Of a DNA stretch of 64,000 nucleotides, positions 55,542-64,000 are shown in pieces; positions within the stretch are counted from its first letter, which is position 1, and the number at the start of each line of letters is the position of its first letter. The notes beneath the pieces are model-generated. The model saw only the letters and a list, made by a program, of their open reading frames with translations, ran no database searches and was not told the origin of the DNA. A program made the translations under genes and the position numbers. The DNA comes from Parvibaculaceae bacterium (GTDB lineage: Bacteria > Pseudomonadota > Alphaproteobacteria > Parvibaculales > Parvibaculaceae). The stretch spans positions 620,001 to 684,000 of the forward strand of contig JAPWJY010000008.1 of assembly GCA_028283765.1 (NCBI GenBank), given 5' to 3'.

Positions 55542-56504
55542 TCACGGGATCAGGAGCACCCGGCCCACGGCCTGACGGCTTTCGATGAAGGCGTGGGCGG
55601 CGGCGGCCTCCGAGAGCGGGAACTCCCGGTCGATGACGACCGTAAGCTCGCCCCTGGCCACGTCCTCGATCAGCCGGGCGATATTGTCGTGCACCCGGTC
55701 GGTGAGGATTTCCGCGCCCAGAAACACGCCTGACAGCGTGCGGTTGCCGGGCATCAGGCTGCTGACGTCGATCTTCGTGGGCTCGCGGCCCGCCTGTCCC
55801 ACCAGCGAGACCCGGCCCCGGTAGGCCAGCGACAGGATGCTGCCCTGCAAGGTCTGCCCGCCGACCGGGTCGACCACGAGGTTCACCCCGGCCTTGCTGG
55901 TCAGTTTCATCACCTCGGTGACCACGTCATGGGTCTTGTAGTTGATGCCATGGTCGAGGCCGAAGGGCTTCAGCCGCTCAAGGCGCTCGTCGCTGGAGGC
56001 GGTGGCGATCACGGTCGCGCCCGCGCGTTTGGCGATCTGGATGGCGGCAAGGCCGACGGCGCCCGCGCCCGCCTGCACCAGCACGGTTTCGCCCGCCTTG
56101 AGGTGGCCGAACTCGAACAGGCAGTCGTGCGCCGTGCCGAAAGGCACGGGAATGGCGGCGGCAAGGCGCAGGTCGAGATTGTCGGGCACCGGCCAGGCGT
56201 TGCGCGCCAGCACGGCCCTCAGTTCCGCATGGGAGCCGTAGCCGTCGACGGTCGCCACCCGCTGGCCCACCTTGAGATGGGTGACTTCGGAGCCGACCTC
56301 GATGATCGTGCCCGCCGCCTGATAGCCGACGATATGAGGTCTGGTGACCAGTGGGCCACCCAGCCGGTTCAGCGTGTCGCCGCCCTCGATGCTGACGGCT
56401 TCCACCCTGATGAGCACGCCCTTGGGGTGGCAGACCGGGTCCGGTACATCCTCGTAGCGCAGCACCTCGGGCGCTCCATTTTCGTAATAGACGGCGGCTT
56501 TCAT
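55542..56504 (-). CDS. Quinone oxidoreductase-like zinc-free MDR alcohol dehydrogenase
   Basis: The 320-residue protein starts MKAAVYYENGAPEVLRYEDVPDP and has the NADPH-binding GAGAVGLAAIQIAKRAGATVIATASSDERLE typical of the quinone oxidoreductase/zeta-crystallin branch of the MDR family. The zinc-binding Cys residues of alcohol dehydrogenases are absent, as expected for quinone reductases. The physiological substrate is not known. rnpB lies divergently upstream. Confidence 0.88.
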   Translation of the reverse strand: MKAAVYYENGAPEVLRYEDVPDPVCHPKGVLIRVEAVSIEGGDTLNRLGGPLVTRPHIVGYQAAGTIIEVGSEVTHLKVGQRVATVDGYGSHAELRAVLARNAWPVPDNLDLRLAAAIPVPFGTAHDCLFEFGHLKAGETVLVQAGAGAVGLAAIQIAKRAGATVIATASSDERLERLKPFGLDHGINYKTHDVVTEVMKLTSKAGVNLVVDPVGGQTLQGSILSLAYRGRVSLVGQAGREPTKIDVSSLMPGNRTLSGVFLGAEILTDRVHDNIARLIEDVARGELTVVIDREFPLSEAAAAHAFIESRQAVGRVLLIP

Positions 56505-56569
56505 GATTTTCTCCCTGTGAATGTCGTTGGCGGCACTGTCGTCCGTGACAGAGATGATGACAAGCCCGC

Positions 56570-56598
56570 TTGACCCGGCGTCGCGGCAGTGCCATTGC
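56570..56598 (+). promoter_or_regulatory. rnpB promoter candidate
   Basis: TTGACC (56570-56575), a 17-base spacer and CATTGC (56593-56598) sit seven bases before the mapped 5' end of the RNase P RNA. The -10 is weak but the spacing is right. Confidence 0.5.
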
Positions 56599-56604
56599 AG
56601 GGCC

Positions 56605-57019
<415 letters not shown>

Positions 57020-57021
<2 letters not shown>

Positions 57022-57062
57022 CTGCTCTCCCCGCCGGCTGGAAGTCGAGATGCAGGTTTTAT
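57020..57062 (+). terminator. Weak terminator after rnpB
   Basis: CCTGCTCTC and GAGATGCAGG can pair with one bulge around a GC-rich loop, followed by TTTTATCC. This would end rnpB before the mra promoter. Confidence 0.4.
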
Positions 57063-57370
57063 CCAGCCTTGATTGCCATCATTTCCAGATGTTCATGTTT
57101 TGGTCCATAATTTGAAAATATTCGAAGCAATTTTAGCGTCTTGTGAGCGGCTGAAACGCAAGCAAGCCCAAGTAAATAGAGGGTAATTCCGTTGACGCCC
57201 ATACTATCCCATGGTATCCCATGAAATCCCAAAGTGTGTGGGTTCCTGCCCATGTTTGTCCGGTTTTGGTGCAGAGGGTCGGAGGCGTGTGGAAACGAAA
57301 GCATCCATGCGGGTCGTAACAACGAATTCAGCAGGGGCATCCGTGCCCTGTGTCGGGGGATCAGCGGACC
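57063..57370. other. Leader region between rnpB and mraZ
   Basis: No protein gene is seen. The region holds the mra promoter and its MraZ boxes (57192-57231) and a ~140-base 5' untranslated leader before mraZ. Confidence 0.6.
57192..57231 (+). promoter_or_regulatory. mra promoter overlapped by four MraZ boxes
   Basis: TTGACG (57192-57197), 17 bases, then TATCCC (57215-57220) form a promoter. Four CCCA units at 57198, 57208, 57218 and 57228 repeat exactly every 10 bases; on the minus strand they read TGGGN-type repeats, the known MraZ binding motif. MraZ would repress its own operon here. Confidence 0.85.
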
Positions 57371-57850
57371 ATGGAGTCGTTCCGGGGCCGGTTCACCAAT
57401 AAAATTGATGCGAAAGGGCGGGTCTCCGTGCCGGCGAAATTTCGCGCGGTTGCGGTGGCGCAGGGCCTGAACGGCATCATCTGCTTTCCCTCGTTTCAGG
57501 GCCCCTTCGTCGAAGGCGGCGGACCCGCGCTTGCCAGCACCATCGACGAGATGCTGGACCGTCTCGATCCCTTTTCCCCGGAGCGCGATGCGCTGGCCGC
57601 CGTGCTGATCGGCGACAGCGCCGAACTGCTGTTCGACAGCGACGGCCGGATCATGCTGCGCGACGATCTGCGCGAGCATGCGGGCATCACCGACCAGATC
57701 AGCTTTGTCGGCCTCGGGCGCAAGTTCCAGATCTGGGAGCCGGGCGCTTATGAGGCTTTCCGCCTGGATGCGCTGGAACGCGCCCGCGCCCATGGCGACC
57801 TGCTGAAATCCCCCCATATCTCCCGGGTGACGGCGGGAGGCGCTTCATGA
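57371..57850 (+). CDS. mraZ: Division/cell-wall cluster transcriptional repressor MraZ
   Basis: From ATG 57371 the 159-residue protein has the AbrB-like pattern FRGRFTNKIDAKGRVSVPAKFRAVA and a second repeat with LLFDSDGRIMLRDDLREHAGI. MraZ binds TGGGN repeats in the promoter of this cluster and controls it. A GTG start at 57350 would add seven residues. The four boxes upstream fit autoregulation. rsmH overlaps its end by ATGA. Confidence 0.95.
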   Translation: MESFRGRFTNKIDAKGRVSVPAKFRAVAVAQGLNGIICFPSFQGPFVEGGGPALASTIDEMLDRLDPFSPERDALAAVLIGDSAELLFDSDGRIMLRDDLREHAGITDQISFVGLGRKFQIWEPGAYEAFRLDALERARAHGDLLKSPHISRVTAGGAS

Positions 57851-58890
57851 ATGCTTCCGGCGTTGAAGCGGAAATCTCGTCCGCGCTCCATATTCCGGTG
57901 ATGCTGCCCGAAGTGCTGGCGGCGCTCCAGCCGAAGGACAAGGGCGTCTATGTCGATGGCACCTTTGGCGCGGGGGGCTACAGCCGGGCCATTCTGGGTG
58001 CGGCCGACTGCGCCGTGCTCGCCATAGATCGCGACCCGAGCGCGATCCTGCGCGGCCGCGAGATGGAGCTTGAATTCGCCGGACGCCTGACCCTCATCGA
58101 GGGCTGCTTCGGCGACATGGCCGAACTGGTGCGCGCGCTCGGCCATGAGGCCGTCGATGGCGTGGTGCTCGATCTCGGCGTTTCCTCCATGCAGATCGAC
58201 GAGGCCGAGCGGGGGTTCTCCTTCCAGAAGGACGGGCCGCTCGACATGCGCATGGGCGCGACCGGGCTCAGCGCCGCCGATGTCGTCAACCGCTTCGATG
58301 AAAGCGATCTGGCCCGCATTTTTGCCGTCTATGGCGAGGAGAAGCGGGCGCGCGCCGTCGCCCGCGCCATCGTCGCAGCGCGCGCCGAGGCCGATTTCGA
58401 GCGCACCCTGCCGCTGGCCGACATCGTGGCCCGCGCCGTGGGCGGACGCCGCCACGAACAGCGCATCCATCCGGCCACCCGTACCTTTCAGGCCCTGCGC
58501 ATCTATGTGAATGACGAACTGGGTGAACTGGCCCGGGGGCTCGGCGGCGCGGAAGAACTGCTGCGCCCCGGCGGGCGGCTGGCCGTCGTCGCCTTCCATT
58601 CGCTTGAAGACCGTATCGTCAAGCGCTTCCTGACCGAACGCACGGGCCGCACCGCCAGGCCCTCGCGCCACATGCCCATGGGCGGCGGCGGGCCGCTGCC
58701 TTCCTTCATGGACATCGGCCGCGGCGCGCAGGCGGCGAACGACGGCGAGGCCTGGCAGAATCCCCGCGCGCGCTCCGCGAAGCTGAGGGCGGCTGAACGC
58801 ACGGAGGCGCCCCTGCTGCCTCTCGACACCGATGTGCTGGGCCTGCCCGTCATCACCCGCAACCGCACGACCAGGCGGAGGCGCGCATGA
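57847..58890 (+). CDS. rsmH: 16S rRNA (cytosine(1402)-N(4))-methyltransferase
   Basis: The 347-residue protein shows HIPVMLPEVLAALQPKDKGVYVDGTFGAGGYSRAIL, the SAM-binding loop, and LDLGVSSMQIDEAERGFSFQKDGPLDMRMG, all typical of RsmH (MraW). It methylates C1402 in 16S rRNA at the P site. It is coupled to mraZ upstream and ftsL downstream by four-base overlaps. Confidence 0.95.
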   Translation: MNASGVEAEISSALHIPVMLPEVLAALQPKDKGVYVDGTFGAGGYSRAILGAADCAVLAIDRDPSAILRGREMELEFAGRLTLIEGCFGDMAELVRALGHEAVDGVVLDLGVSSMQIDEAERGFSFQKDGPLDMRMGATGLSAADVVNRFDESDLARIFAVYGEEKRARAVARAIVAARAEADFERTLPLADIVARAVGGRRHEQRIHPATRTFQALRIYVNDELGELARGLGGAEELLRPGGRLAVVAFHSLEDRIVKRFLTERTGRTARPSRHMPMGGGGPLPSFMDIGRGAQAANDGEAWQNPRARSAKLRAAERTEAPLLPLDTDVLGLPVITRNRTTRRRRA

Positions 58891-59273
58891 TCCGCACCAT
58901 CAATGTGATCCTCGTTCTCGCCATGGTCGGGCTTTCCGTGCTGCTCTACGCCATCAACTATCAGGCGGATTCGGCCGAGCGGGCCGGTGAGGCGCTGAAG
59001 CAGCAGATTGCGCATGAGCAGGAAACCATCCGTGTACTGCGCGCAGAGTGGAGCTACCTCAACCAGCCTGACCGTCTTCAGGAGCTTTCGGAGAAATATC
59101 TCGACCTGCAACCGGCTACAGCCAGGCAGATCGGCACCTTCGAGAGCATTCCGCTGAAACCCGTGCCCGATCTCTCCGCTTCTCCCGCGTCCGCATCGCC
59201 GTCGCAGCCGGATGTTCGCGGCGCGGCCATGCAGGATGGCGCGCCGGTTCAAGTTGCAAAGGCGGTGCGCTGA
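58887..59273 (+). CDS. ftsL: Cell division protein FtsL
   Basis: The 128-residue protein has one membrane helix near the N-terminus (INVILVLAMVGLSVLLYAINY) and a periplasmic coiled coil (AERAGEALKQQIAHEQETIRVLRAEWSYLNQPDRLQELSEKYLDLQP), the FtsL design. It links FtsB/FtsQ to FtsI in the divisome. Its C-terminal ~35 residues are Pro/Ala/Ser-rich. Confidence 0.9.
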   Translation: MIRTINVILVLAMVGLSVLLYAINYQADSAERAGEALKQQIAHEQETIRVLRAEWSYLNQPDRLQELSEKYLDLQPATARQIGTFESIPLKPVPDLSASPASASPSQPDVRGAAMQDGAPVQVAKAVR

Positions 59274-61084
59274 TGGCCAGAAAACCCAAAGCCCATGCTG
59301 CGTCGCATACGCCTCTCGTGCTTGGTCATGACATCATCAGCAAGCCGCAGACGATACGCGTGGATGGCGTGCGCGCCGCGGGGCTGGAAGCCAGCCGCCG
59401 CCGCATCAACTTCACCACCATTGTCGTGGCGGGTCTTTTTTTCATCGTCGGCGTCCGCCTGATCGAGCTTGCCGTGCGCGGCAGCGGCGATGACAGCAGG
59501 ATCGCGGCCGCCAGCATCAATCAGGCGATCCACCGTCCCGACATTGTCGACCGCAACGGCGAGGTGATGGCGACCGACATCGTCACCGCTTCGCTCTTCG
59601 TCGATGCGCGCTATGTCATTGACCCGCAGGAGGCGGCGCATGAGCTTGTCGGCGTGCTGCCCGATCTCAACGAGGCGGATGTCGAGAAGAAATTCGCCTC
59701 CGGCCGTCCATTCATCTGGCTGAAGCGCGATCTCACGCCGCGCCAGCAATATGCGGTGCATAATCTGGGCATTCCGGGCCTTGAGTTCCAGCGCGAGCAG
59801 AAGCGCGTCTATCCCAACGGGGCGGCGGCCTCGATGATCCTTGGCATGGTCGATATCGACAACAAGGGCACTGCCGGCATGGAGCGCTATATCGACCGGA
59901 CGGGCGACCTGCTGAACAAGCCCGGCGATCTGACGGCGACTCCCGTCTCGATGGAAGGTGAAAGCGGCAATGCCTCGTCCGGCATCCGCGACAGCGGCGC
60001 GGTGATGCTCTCCATCGACGTGCGCGTGCAATATGTACTGCGCGATGAGCTGGAGAAGGGGGTCGAGGAGTTCCACGCCAAGGCGGCGGGCGGCATGGTG
60101 ATGGACATGTATACGGGCGAGGTGCTCGGCATGGTCTCGCTGCCGGACTTCGATCCCAACAATCCCAATCTTTCCGACGATAATGCTCATTTCAACCGCA
60201 TGACGCTCGGCGTCTATGAAATGGGCTCGGTGATGAAGACCTTCACCTTCGCCGCCGCGCTCGATTCAGGCGCGGTCAAGATCAACAACAGTTTCGACGC
60301 GACCCACGCGCTGAAGGTTTCGCGCTTCACCATTTCCGATTTCCATGCCGAGCGGCGCTGGCTGACGGTGCCTGAAATCTACATGTATTCCTCGAACATC
60401 GGCAGCGCGCGGATGGCGCTGGCGATGGGCCGTCAGGAGCATCAGCTTTATCTGCGCAAGATGGGCCTGCTGTCGCGGCCCCGGAGCGAATTGCCGGAAG
60501 AGGGCGATCCGCTGGTGCCGGCCAACTGGACCGATCTTTCGACCATGACCATCGCCTTTGGCCATGGTCTTTCGGTGGCTCCGATCCAGGTGGTGCAGGC
60601 CACCTGCGCGGTGCTGAACGGCGGTTTCCGCATCCAGCCGACTTTCCTGCGCCGTTCGGGCCCCGCCCTTGGCGAGCGCATTCTCTCGGCCCAGACCAGC
60701 AATGAGATGCGCGAGCTGATGCGCCTCGTCGTCACCAACGGCACCGGCAAGAAGGCCGATGTGCCGGGCTATCCCGTGATGGGCAAGACCGGAACGGCGG
60801 AAAAGGCGGGCAAGGGCGGTTACGCCAAGAAAAAGCTGCTGACCTCGTTCCTGAGCGCTTTCCCCGCCAACGATCCGCGCTATGTGCTGCTGGTCATGTT
60901 CGATGAGCCGAACCCGACGCCCACGACCTATGGCTATGCCACGGCGGGCTGGAATGCGGCCCCGGTGACTTCGAAGGTCGTGCAGCGCATTGCGCCGCTG
61001 CTGGGCGTGCGGCCGGTGGACCAGATGATGGAGAATCCGCTGATCGAGGCGAAGCTCGTGACCAATGGCGGCGCCGGCGACTGA
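59273..61084 (+). CDS. ftsI: Peptidoglycan DD-transpeptidase FtsI (PBP3)
   Basis: The 603-residue protein has an N-terminal membrane segment (INFTTIVVAGLFFIVGVRLIELAV), the PBP dimerisation domain and the transpeptidase domain with catalytic S319 in EMGSVMK, SSN at 373-375 and KTG (K505). It makes septal peptidoglycan cross-links and is the target of beta-lactams. The start overlaps the ftsL stop by one base. Confidence 0.95.
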   Translation: MARKPKAHAASHTPLVLGHDIISKPQTIRVDGVRAAGLEASRRRINFTTIVVAGLFFIVGVRLIELAVRGSGDDSRIAAASINQAIHRPDIVDRNGEVMATDIVTASLFVDARYVIDPQEAAHELVGVLPDLNEADVEKKFASGRPFIWLKRDLTPRQQYAVHNLGIPGLEFQREQKRVYPNGAAASMILGMVDIDNKGTAGMERYIDRTGDLLNKPGDLTATPVSMEGESGNASSGIRDSGAVMLSIDVRVQYVLRDELEKGVEEFHAKAAGGMVMDMYTGEVLGMVSLPDFDPNNPNLSDDNAHFNRMTLGVYEMGSVMKTFTFAAALDSGAVKINNSFDATHALKVSRFTISDFHAERRWLTVPEIYMYSSNIGSARMALAMGRQEHQLYLRKMGLLSRPRSELPEEGDPLVPANWTDLSTMTIAFGHGLSVAPIQVVQATCAVLNGGFRIQPTFLRRSGPALGERILSAQTSNEMRELMRLVVTNGTGKKADVPGYPVMGKTGTAEKAGKGGYAKKKLLTSFLSAFPANDPRYVLLVMFDEPNPTPTTYGYATAGWNAAPVTSKVVQRIAPLLGVRPVDQMMENPLIEAKLVTNGGAGD

Positions 61085-61091
61085 AGAAAAT

Positions 61092-62615
61092 ATGGAGATT
61101 GTTTGCGGTATCGATGAGTCGAATGAAGAGATGGCTGTAAAGGCGGCAGAGTTGCAGATGGAACTCGCGGAACTGATGGATGGAGAGGCTGTATCCCCTG
61201 CTGCTGCGCGGACGGAGATTCTTGGCCTGACCGCCGACAGCCGCGAGGTGCGCCCCGGCTATCTGTTCGCCGCCCTGCCGGGGGTGAAGGCCGATGGCGC
61301 GCGCTTCGTGCCGCAGGCGCTGAAGCAGGGCGCGTCCGCGCTGCTGACCGCCCTTGGCGTGACGGTTTCCGATAGCGACGTACCCGTCATCGCCGACGCC
61401 AATCCGCGCCGCCGTCTTGCGCTGATGGCTGCGCGCTTTTTCGGCCGCCAGCCGGAAATCGTCGCCGCCGTCACCGGCACCAACGGCAAAACCTCGGTCG
61501 CCACGTTCGTGCGCCAGATTTTCAGCGCGCTGGGCGAAAGCGCCGCAAGCCTCGGCACGGTCGGCGTCACCTCCGATGCGGGCACGGTTTCGCTCGGCCA
61601 CACCACGCCCGATCCGGTCACGCTTCATCGCGCGCTGGCGGCGCTTGCCGATGAGGGCGTCACGCGGCTCGGCATGGAGGCGTCCAGCCACGGGCTTGAG
61701 CAGCACCGCCTCGATGGCGTCCATGTCACGGCGGCGGGCTTCACCAACCTGACCCGCGATCACCTCGATTATCACCTCACCTTCGACGATTACGCCTATG
61801 CCAAGCTCAGGCTTTTCGTCGATGTGCTCGCACCGGGCGGCACCGCCGTCATCAATGCGGATGCGGACTATGCGGAGGATTTCGAGGATCTGTCCTGGGC
61901 GACGGGCCATCCCATCGTCACCGTCGGCGCGCGCGGCGAAACCATCCGCCTGCTCTCGGCGGTGCCGGATGCGCGCGGGCAGAAGCTCGACATTCTCTAT
62001 CAGGGCGAGCCCTTCACCATCGAGCTGCCGCTCGCGGGAGCCTTTCAGGCCTCGAACGCGCTGGTCGCGGCGGGCCTTGTCATCGCGTGTGGCGGAGAGC
62101 CCGCGAAAGTGTTCGCCGCGCTCGAACATCTGACCGGCGCGAGCGGGCGTCTGGAAGAGGTGGCGCATCTCGACAACGGCGCGACCATCTATGTCGATTA
62201 CGCCCATACGCCCGATGCGCTTGAAACCGTGCTGAAGGCGCTGCGCCCGCACACGAAGGGAAAACTTTACGTGGTCTTCGGCTGTGGGGGCGACCGCGAC
62301 CCGGGCAAGCGTCCGCAGATGGGCGCCATCGCCGAGGCGCTGGCCGATGGCGTGATCGTGACCGACGACAATCCCCGCAGCGAGGATGCGGCCGCCATCC
62401 GCAAGGCCATTCTGGCGGCGGCGCCCCACGCGCGTGAAATCGGCGACCGCGCCGCGGCGATTGCGGCGGCGGTGGCCGGTCTTCAGGCGGGCGATGTTCT
62501 GGTCGTCGCGGGCAAGGGTCATGAGAGCGGCCAGATCGTTGGCGACCGGATCATTCCGTTCAGCGACCATGAGGCCGTGCTTGCCGCCGTTGCCGGACAG
62601 GGAGGGGCCCGATGA
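61092..62615 (+). CDS. murE: UDP-MurNAc-tripeptide synthetase MurE (meso-DAP type)
   Basis: Motifs include LTADSREVRPGYLFAALPG, the ATP-binding VTGTNGKTS, and the DNPRSED motif that marks selectivity for meso-diaminopimelate. The start is uncertain: ATG 61065 lies inside ftsI, ATG 61092 is just after its stop, and ATG 61131 or 61158 (MELAEL) fit relatives as well. The enzyme adds the third residue to the UDP-MurNAc peptide. murF overlaps its end. Confidence 0.92.
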   Translation: MEIVCGIDESNEEMAVKAAELQMELAELMDGEAVSPAAARTEILGLTADSREVRPGYLFAALPGVKADGARFVPQALKQGASALLTALGVTVSDSDVPVIADANPRRRLALMAARFFGRQPEIVAAVTGTNGKTSVATFVRQIFSALGESAASLGTVGVTSDAGTVSLGHTTPDPVTLHRALAALADEGVTRLGMEASSHGLEQHRLDGVHVTAAGFTNLTRDHLDYHLTFDDYAYAKLRLFVDVLAPGGTAVINADADYAEDFEDLSWATGHPIVTVGARGETIRLLSAVPDARGQKLDILYQGEPFTIELPLAGAFQASNALVAAGLVIACGGEPAKVFAALEHLTGASGRLEEVAHLDNGATIYVDYAHTPDALETVLKALRPHTKGKLYVVFGCGGDRDPGKRPQMGAIAEALADGVIVTDDNPRSEDAAAIRKAILAAAPHAREIGDRAAAIAAAVAGLQAGDVLVVAGKGHESGQIVGDRIIPFSDHEAVLAAVAGQGGAR

Positions 62616-64000
62616 GCATTTTGTGGACGGCGAACACCGTATTGGCCGCCGTGGGCGGCGAGGCGACCGGACGGGGATGGACCGTGTCGGGCATTTCCAT
62701 CGACAGCCGCACGCTGGAGAAGGGCGATCTTTTCGTCGCGCTGGACGGCGAGAACGCCGATGGCCATGTCTATGTCGCCAGGGCCTTCGCCAATGGCGCG
62801 ACGGCGGCGCTCGTTTCGCGCCCGACCGATGAGATGCGCGCCCTCGGTCCCCTCGTCATCGTGCCCGATGTGCTTGAGGCGCTCAACGCGCTGGGCCGGG
62901 CCGCGCGCGCGCGCAGCCTCGCGAAGGTCGTTGCCGTCACCGGCAGTGTCGGCAAGACCAGCACCAAGGAAGCGCTGCGTCTGGTTTTCGAGGCGCAGGG
63001 GCGCACCCACGCTTCGGTCGCCTCCTACAACAATCACTGGGGCGTGCCGCTTTCTCTCGCGCGCATGCCTGCCTCCACGGAATATGCCGTGTTTGAAATC
63101 GGCATGAATCATGAAGGCGAGATCACGCCGCTCACCCAGCTTGTCCGTCCGCATGTGGCGATCGTCACCACGGTCGAGGCGGTTCATCTGGCGCATTTCA
63201 GCTCGATAGACGCCATCGCGCGCGCCAAGGCGGAAATCTTCACCGGCATCGAGCCCGATGGCACCGCCATCCTCAATGCCGATAATCCCCATCTCGATCT
63301 GCTGACCCGCGAGGCGCGCGCGGCGGGCGTCGAGCACATTCTCACCTTCGGCGAGGAAACGGGCGCGGACGTCCGGCTTGAAAAAGTCGCGCTGCTGGAA
63401 AACTGCTCGTGCGTGACCGCCAATATCGATGGCGTGCCGGTGGTCTACAAGGTCGGTGTGCCGGGCCGCCATCTGGTGATGAATTCGCTGGCGGTGCTGG
63501 CCGCCGTCAAGGCGGTCGGCGGCGATCTGGCGCTGGCCGCCATGGCGCTGGCACAGTTCGCCGCGCCCAAGGGCCGGGGCGAGCGCCATGCCATCGTCAC
63601 CGAGGGCAAGCGCATTCTGCTGATCGATGAAAGCTATAACGCCAACCCCGCCTCGATGAAGGCGGCCATCGCCGCGCTGGGGCAGGCCATACCCAAGGGC
63701 CGGGGACGGCGCATCGCGGTGCTGGGCGACATGCTGGAACTGGGGCCGCAGGCCGAACTCCACCATGCGCGCCTCGCGCAGGCGTTGCTCGATGCCCGGG
63801 TGGACCGGCTGTTCGCGGCGGGTCCGCTCACGCGCCATCTCTATGAAGCGGTGCCGGAACATATGCGGGCCCATGCCGCGGCTGCCTCTTCCACGCTGGT
63901 GCCGCTCCTTGCCGAAAGCCTGCGCGATGGCGACGTGGTGATGGTCAAGGGGTCGCTCGGCTCGCGCATGGGGCAGATCGTCGAGGCGCTGCTTGAGGCG
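62612..64000 (+). CDS. murF: UDP-MurNAc-tripeptide-D-Ala-D-Ala ligase MurF (partial)
   Basis: The reading frame is open from ATG 62612 (ATGA overlap with the murE stop) to the window end, 463 codons. It has SIDSRTLEKGDLFVALDG, Walker A VTGSVGKTSTKEAL, and FEIGMNHEGEI with the metal-binding Glu, then DESYNANPASMKAA. MurF adds D-Ala-D-Ala to complete the pentapeptide. Only a few residues are likely missing at the C-terminus. Confidence 0.95.
   Translation, partial: MSILWTANTVLAAVGGEATGRGWTVSGISIDSRTLEKGDLFVALDGENADGHVYVARAFANGATAALVSRPTDEMRALGPLVIVPDVLEALNALGRAARARSLAKVVAVTGSVGKTSTKEALRLVFEAQGRTHASVASYNNHWGVPLSLARMPASTEYAVFEIGMNHEGEITPLTQLVRPHVAIVTTVEAVHLAHFSSIDAIARAKAEIFTGIEPDGTAILNADNPHLDLLTREARAAGVEHILTFGEETGADVRLEKVALLENCSCVTANIDGVPVVYKVGVPGRHLVMNSLAVLAAVKAVGGDLALAAMALAQFAAPKGRGERHAIVTEGKRILLIDESYNANPASMKAAIAALGQAIPKGRGRRIAVLGDMLELGPQAELHHARLAQALLDARVDRLFAAGPLTRHLYEAVPEHMRAHAAAASSTLVPLLAESLRDGDVVMVKGSLGSRMGQIVEALLEA

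Overview
The window looks like one stretch of an alphaproteobacterial chromosome (GC-rich, meso-DAP-type MurE, alphaproteobacterial SOS box GTTC-N7-GTTC, RpoH next to RluD, rnpB just upstream of the mraZ division cluster) with a foreign genomic island at its left end. The genus cannot be fixed from sequence alone; a Parvibaculales- or Rhizobiales-like organism is a guess.

Bases 1 to about 9,850 are the right part of the island. A translationally coupled operon runs hsdM (partial) - hsdS - DUF1016 nuclease - hsdR - YgjP-type metallopeptidase: a type I restriction-modification system whose HsdS carries an extra C-terminal domain. It meets, tail to tail, an integrase gene with an in-frame nonsense codon that removes the catalytic tyrosine. 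Next come about 480 bases with strong inverted repeats and a replication-initiator-like gene of the kind found on integrative elements, whose C-terminus looks frameshifted. The island seems to be a decaying element that still carries a defence cargo. No left end is visible.

From 9,896 onward the genes are chromosomal. 9.9-13.1 kb: a catabolic-looking operon (two MaoC hydratases, dienelactone hydrolase, FAD monooxygenase). 13.2-19.2 kb: msrA, a class III aminotransferase, a candidate structured small RNA, exonuclease III, a TetR regulator and two thioesterases. 19.2-24.2 kb: a GldFG-like ABC system. 24.3-28.3 kb: a methyltransferase, rpoH, rluD and a DUF6476-like protein. 28.3-32.4 kb: a candidate CCUCCUCCC-loop ('cuckoo') small RNA, tRNA-Glu, an SOS-box-controlled umuDC whose UmuD lacks both catalytic residues, MgtC, GST and tRNA-Val. 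32.6-43.3 kb: a DUF3047 protein, gph, GNAT, a DUF882 peptidase, a frameshifted L,D-transpeptidase, a small membrane-protein/regulator/IspZ operon, DedA, EttA and mlaAC.

43.6-49.3 kb is a methionine unit: an ArsR-methyltransferase fusion regulator, metF, and metH split in two genes. 49.3-56.5 kb holds an amidase, DMT transporter, TerB-DnaJ protein, a 5-oxoprolinase-type fusion and a quinone oxidoreductase. 56.6-64 kb is rnpB and then the division/cell-wall cluster mraZ-rsmH-ftsL-ftsI-murE-murF, led by a promoter overlapped by four MraZ boxes; murF runs off the end.

The most interesting signals are the paired CCUCCUCCC stem-loops, the catalytically dead UmuD, the extended HsdS, and the decay marks in the island genes and the L,D-transpeptidase.
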